A stretch of 5,911 nucleotides of DNA, taken from positions 1-5,911 of the forward strand of contig JAUZQA010000275.1 in NCBI GenBank assembly GCA_030705665.1. Reading direction: 5' to 3'. The stretch comes from Bacillota bacterium (GTDB lineage Bacteria; Bacillota; Bacilli; Bacillales_B; DSM-18226). Positions within the stretch are counted from its first letter, which is position 1, and each line of letters starts with the position of its first letter. The notes under the pieces were generated by a model that saw only the letters and a program-made list of their open reading frames with translations, was not told where the DNA came from and did no database searches. Positions 5,549-5,911 of this stretch are shown here, in pieces. The translations under genes were made by a program, and so were the position numbers.

Positions 5549-5625
5549 TTTTATTGTTTCTTCTACTATATTCATATATTTCTAACGTGGCAAGATAAAT
5601 AAACGATCAGTCAGAACTTAATCTT

Positions 5626-5649
5626 TTTCCCCTTTGTTAGCAGGCAAAC
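5626..5649 (-). promoter_or_regulatory. possible sigma-B-type promoter for the DUF3891 gene
   Basis: On the minus strand GTTTGC (5649-5644) and GGGAAA (5631-5626) are 12 bases apart. This resembles the general-stress sigma-B pattern (GTTTAA, 12-15 bases, GGGWAW): the -10 fits fully and the -35 keeps the GTTT core. I find no better sigma-A promoter for this gene between 5576 and 5700. If real, the gene would be stress-induced. Confidence 0.22.
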
Positions 5650-5778
5650 GATCTTTATTTTTTTGAGCATATCTTTAGAAAAAACGGTTAAAAAGATTGT
5701 AAACTTGTTAGTAGTACCAAAAAAAGGAATTTTATTATTTGCAGCTATCATAAGAATGTAAAAAGAAGGGGTTATTTC

Positions 5779-5911
5779 ATGGAGCATCAATCATACGTTC
5801 GAACAAGGTTTTGTGAATCGGATGCCTTGGGTCATATCAATAATGTTAGTTTTTTTATCTATTTAGAGCAAGCAAGAGTTGACTTTTTTGTGGATACCAG
5901 AATCCTTGAAA
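5779..5911 (+). CDS. acyl-CoA thioesterase, 4HBT hotdog fold (FadM/YbgC-like), partial
   Basis: The first 44 codons of a hotdog-fold thioesterase are present; the 3' end lies beyond the window. These enzymes hydrolyse acyl-CoA thioesters to free acid and CoA in the cytosol. RFCESDALGHINNVSFFIYL (10-29) contains the family signature, with Asp15 as the expected catalytic residue in the SDxxGHxNN motif, followed by EQARVDFF (30-37) on the long central helix. ATG 5779 follows AAGGGG (5766-5771) by seven bases. The complete family members are usually about 130-150 residues, so roughly two thirds are missing. It is divergent from DUF3891 across about 200 nt in which I find no convincing plus-strand sigma-A promoter. 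The specific substrate cannot be judged from this fragment. Confidence 0.9.
   Translation, partial: MEHQSYVRTRFCESDALGHINNVSFFIYLEQARVDFFVDTRILE

Noticed and set aside
5705..5715. TTGTTAGTAGT/ACC stretch as a fatty-acid regulator (FapR-like) site before the thioesterase
   Set aside because: Only a short half-site resembles the TTAGTACC pattern and no second half-site is present at the required spacing.

Overview
The window looks like chromosomal DNA of a low-GC Gram-positive bacterium of the Bacillaceae (Bacillus, Neobacillus or a close relative). The DNA is AT-rich, most genes have purine-rich AAGGAG/GGGGAG ribosome binding sites 5-10 nt before the start, GTG and TTG starts are used, and Rho-independent terminators are clear. 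The gene families (DUF1456, YgjP-like peptidase, DUF3891, FadM/YbgC-type thioesterase) are ordinary housekeeping or accessory genes of such genomes. I see no transposase, phage gene, tRNA, rRNA or CRISPR array.

Layout. Positions 1-163 are a leader or edge region with one weak promoter candidate. A tight pair follows: a DUF1456 protein (164-658) and, 3 nt later, a YgjP-like zinc metallopeptidase (662-1372). After a 147-nt gap comes a GTG-started FAD-dependent oxidoreductase (1520-2848). It aligns from end to end, as I recall the sequence, with eukaryotic prenylcysteine oxidase/farnesylcysteine lyase, and it is the most notable gene here. A 373-nt stretch without a confident gene (2849-3221) holds a GC-rich imperfect palindrome, a small inverted repeat, an extended -10 promoter and a near-perfect ribosome binding site that opens only a three-codon ORF. 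An unrecognised 129-aa protein with a Cys-x4-Cys-x-Cys cluster follows (3222-3611), closed by a long terminator hairpin. Next is an alpha/beta-hydrolase esterase (ATG at 3851, end 4666). It converges on a minus-strand DUF3891 gene (end 4769, probable TTG start at 5533), with one bidirectional terminator between them. From 5779 a 4HBT-fold acyl-CoA thioesterase starts on the plus strand and runs off the window.

How the genes fit together. Only the first two genes look like an operon. The others appear to be separate units set apart by terminators or long gaps, so the neighbourhood does not assign a shared pathway. I found no convincing new multi-gene system. The best leads are the bacterial prenylcysteine-oxidase homologue, the tiny-ORF leader before the Cys-cluster protein, and that orphan protein itself.
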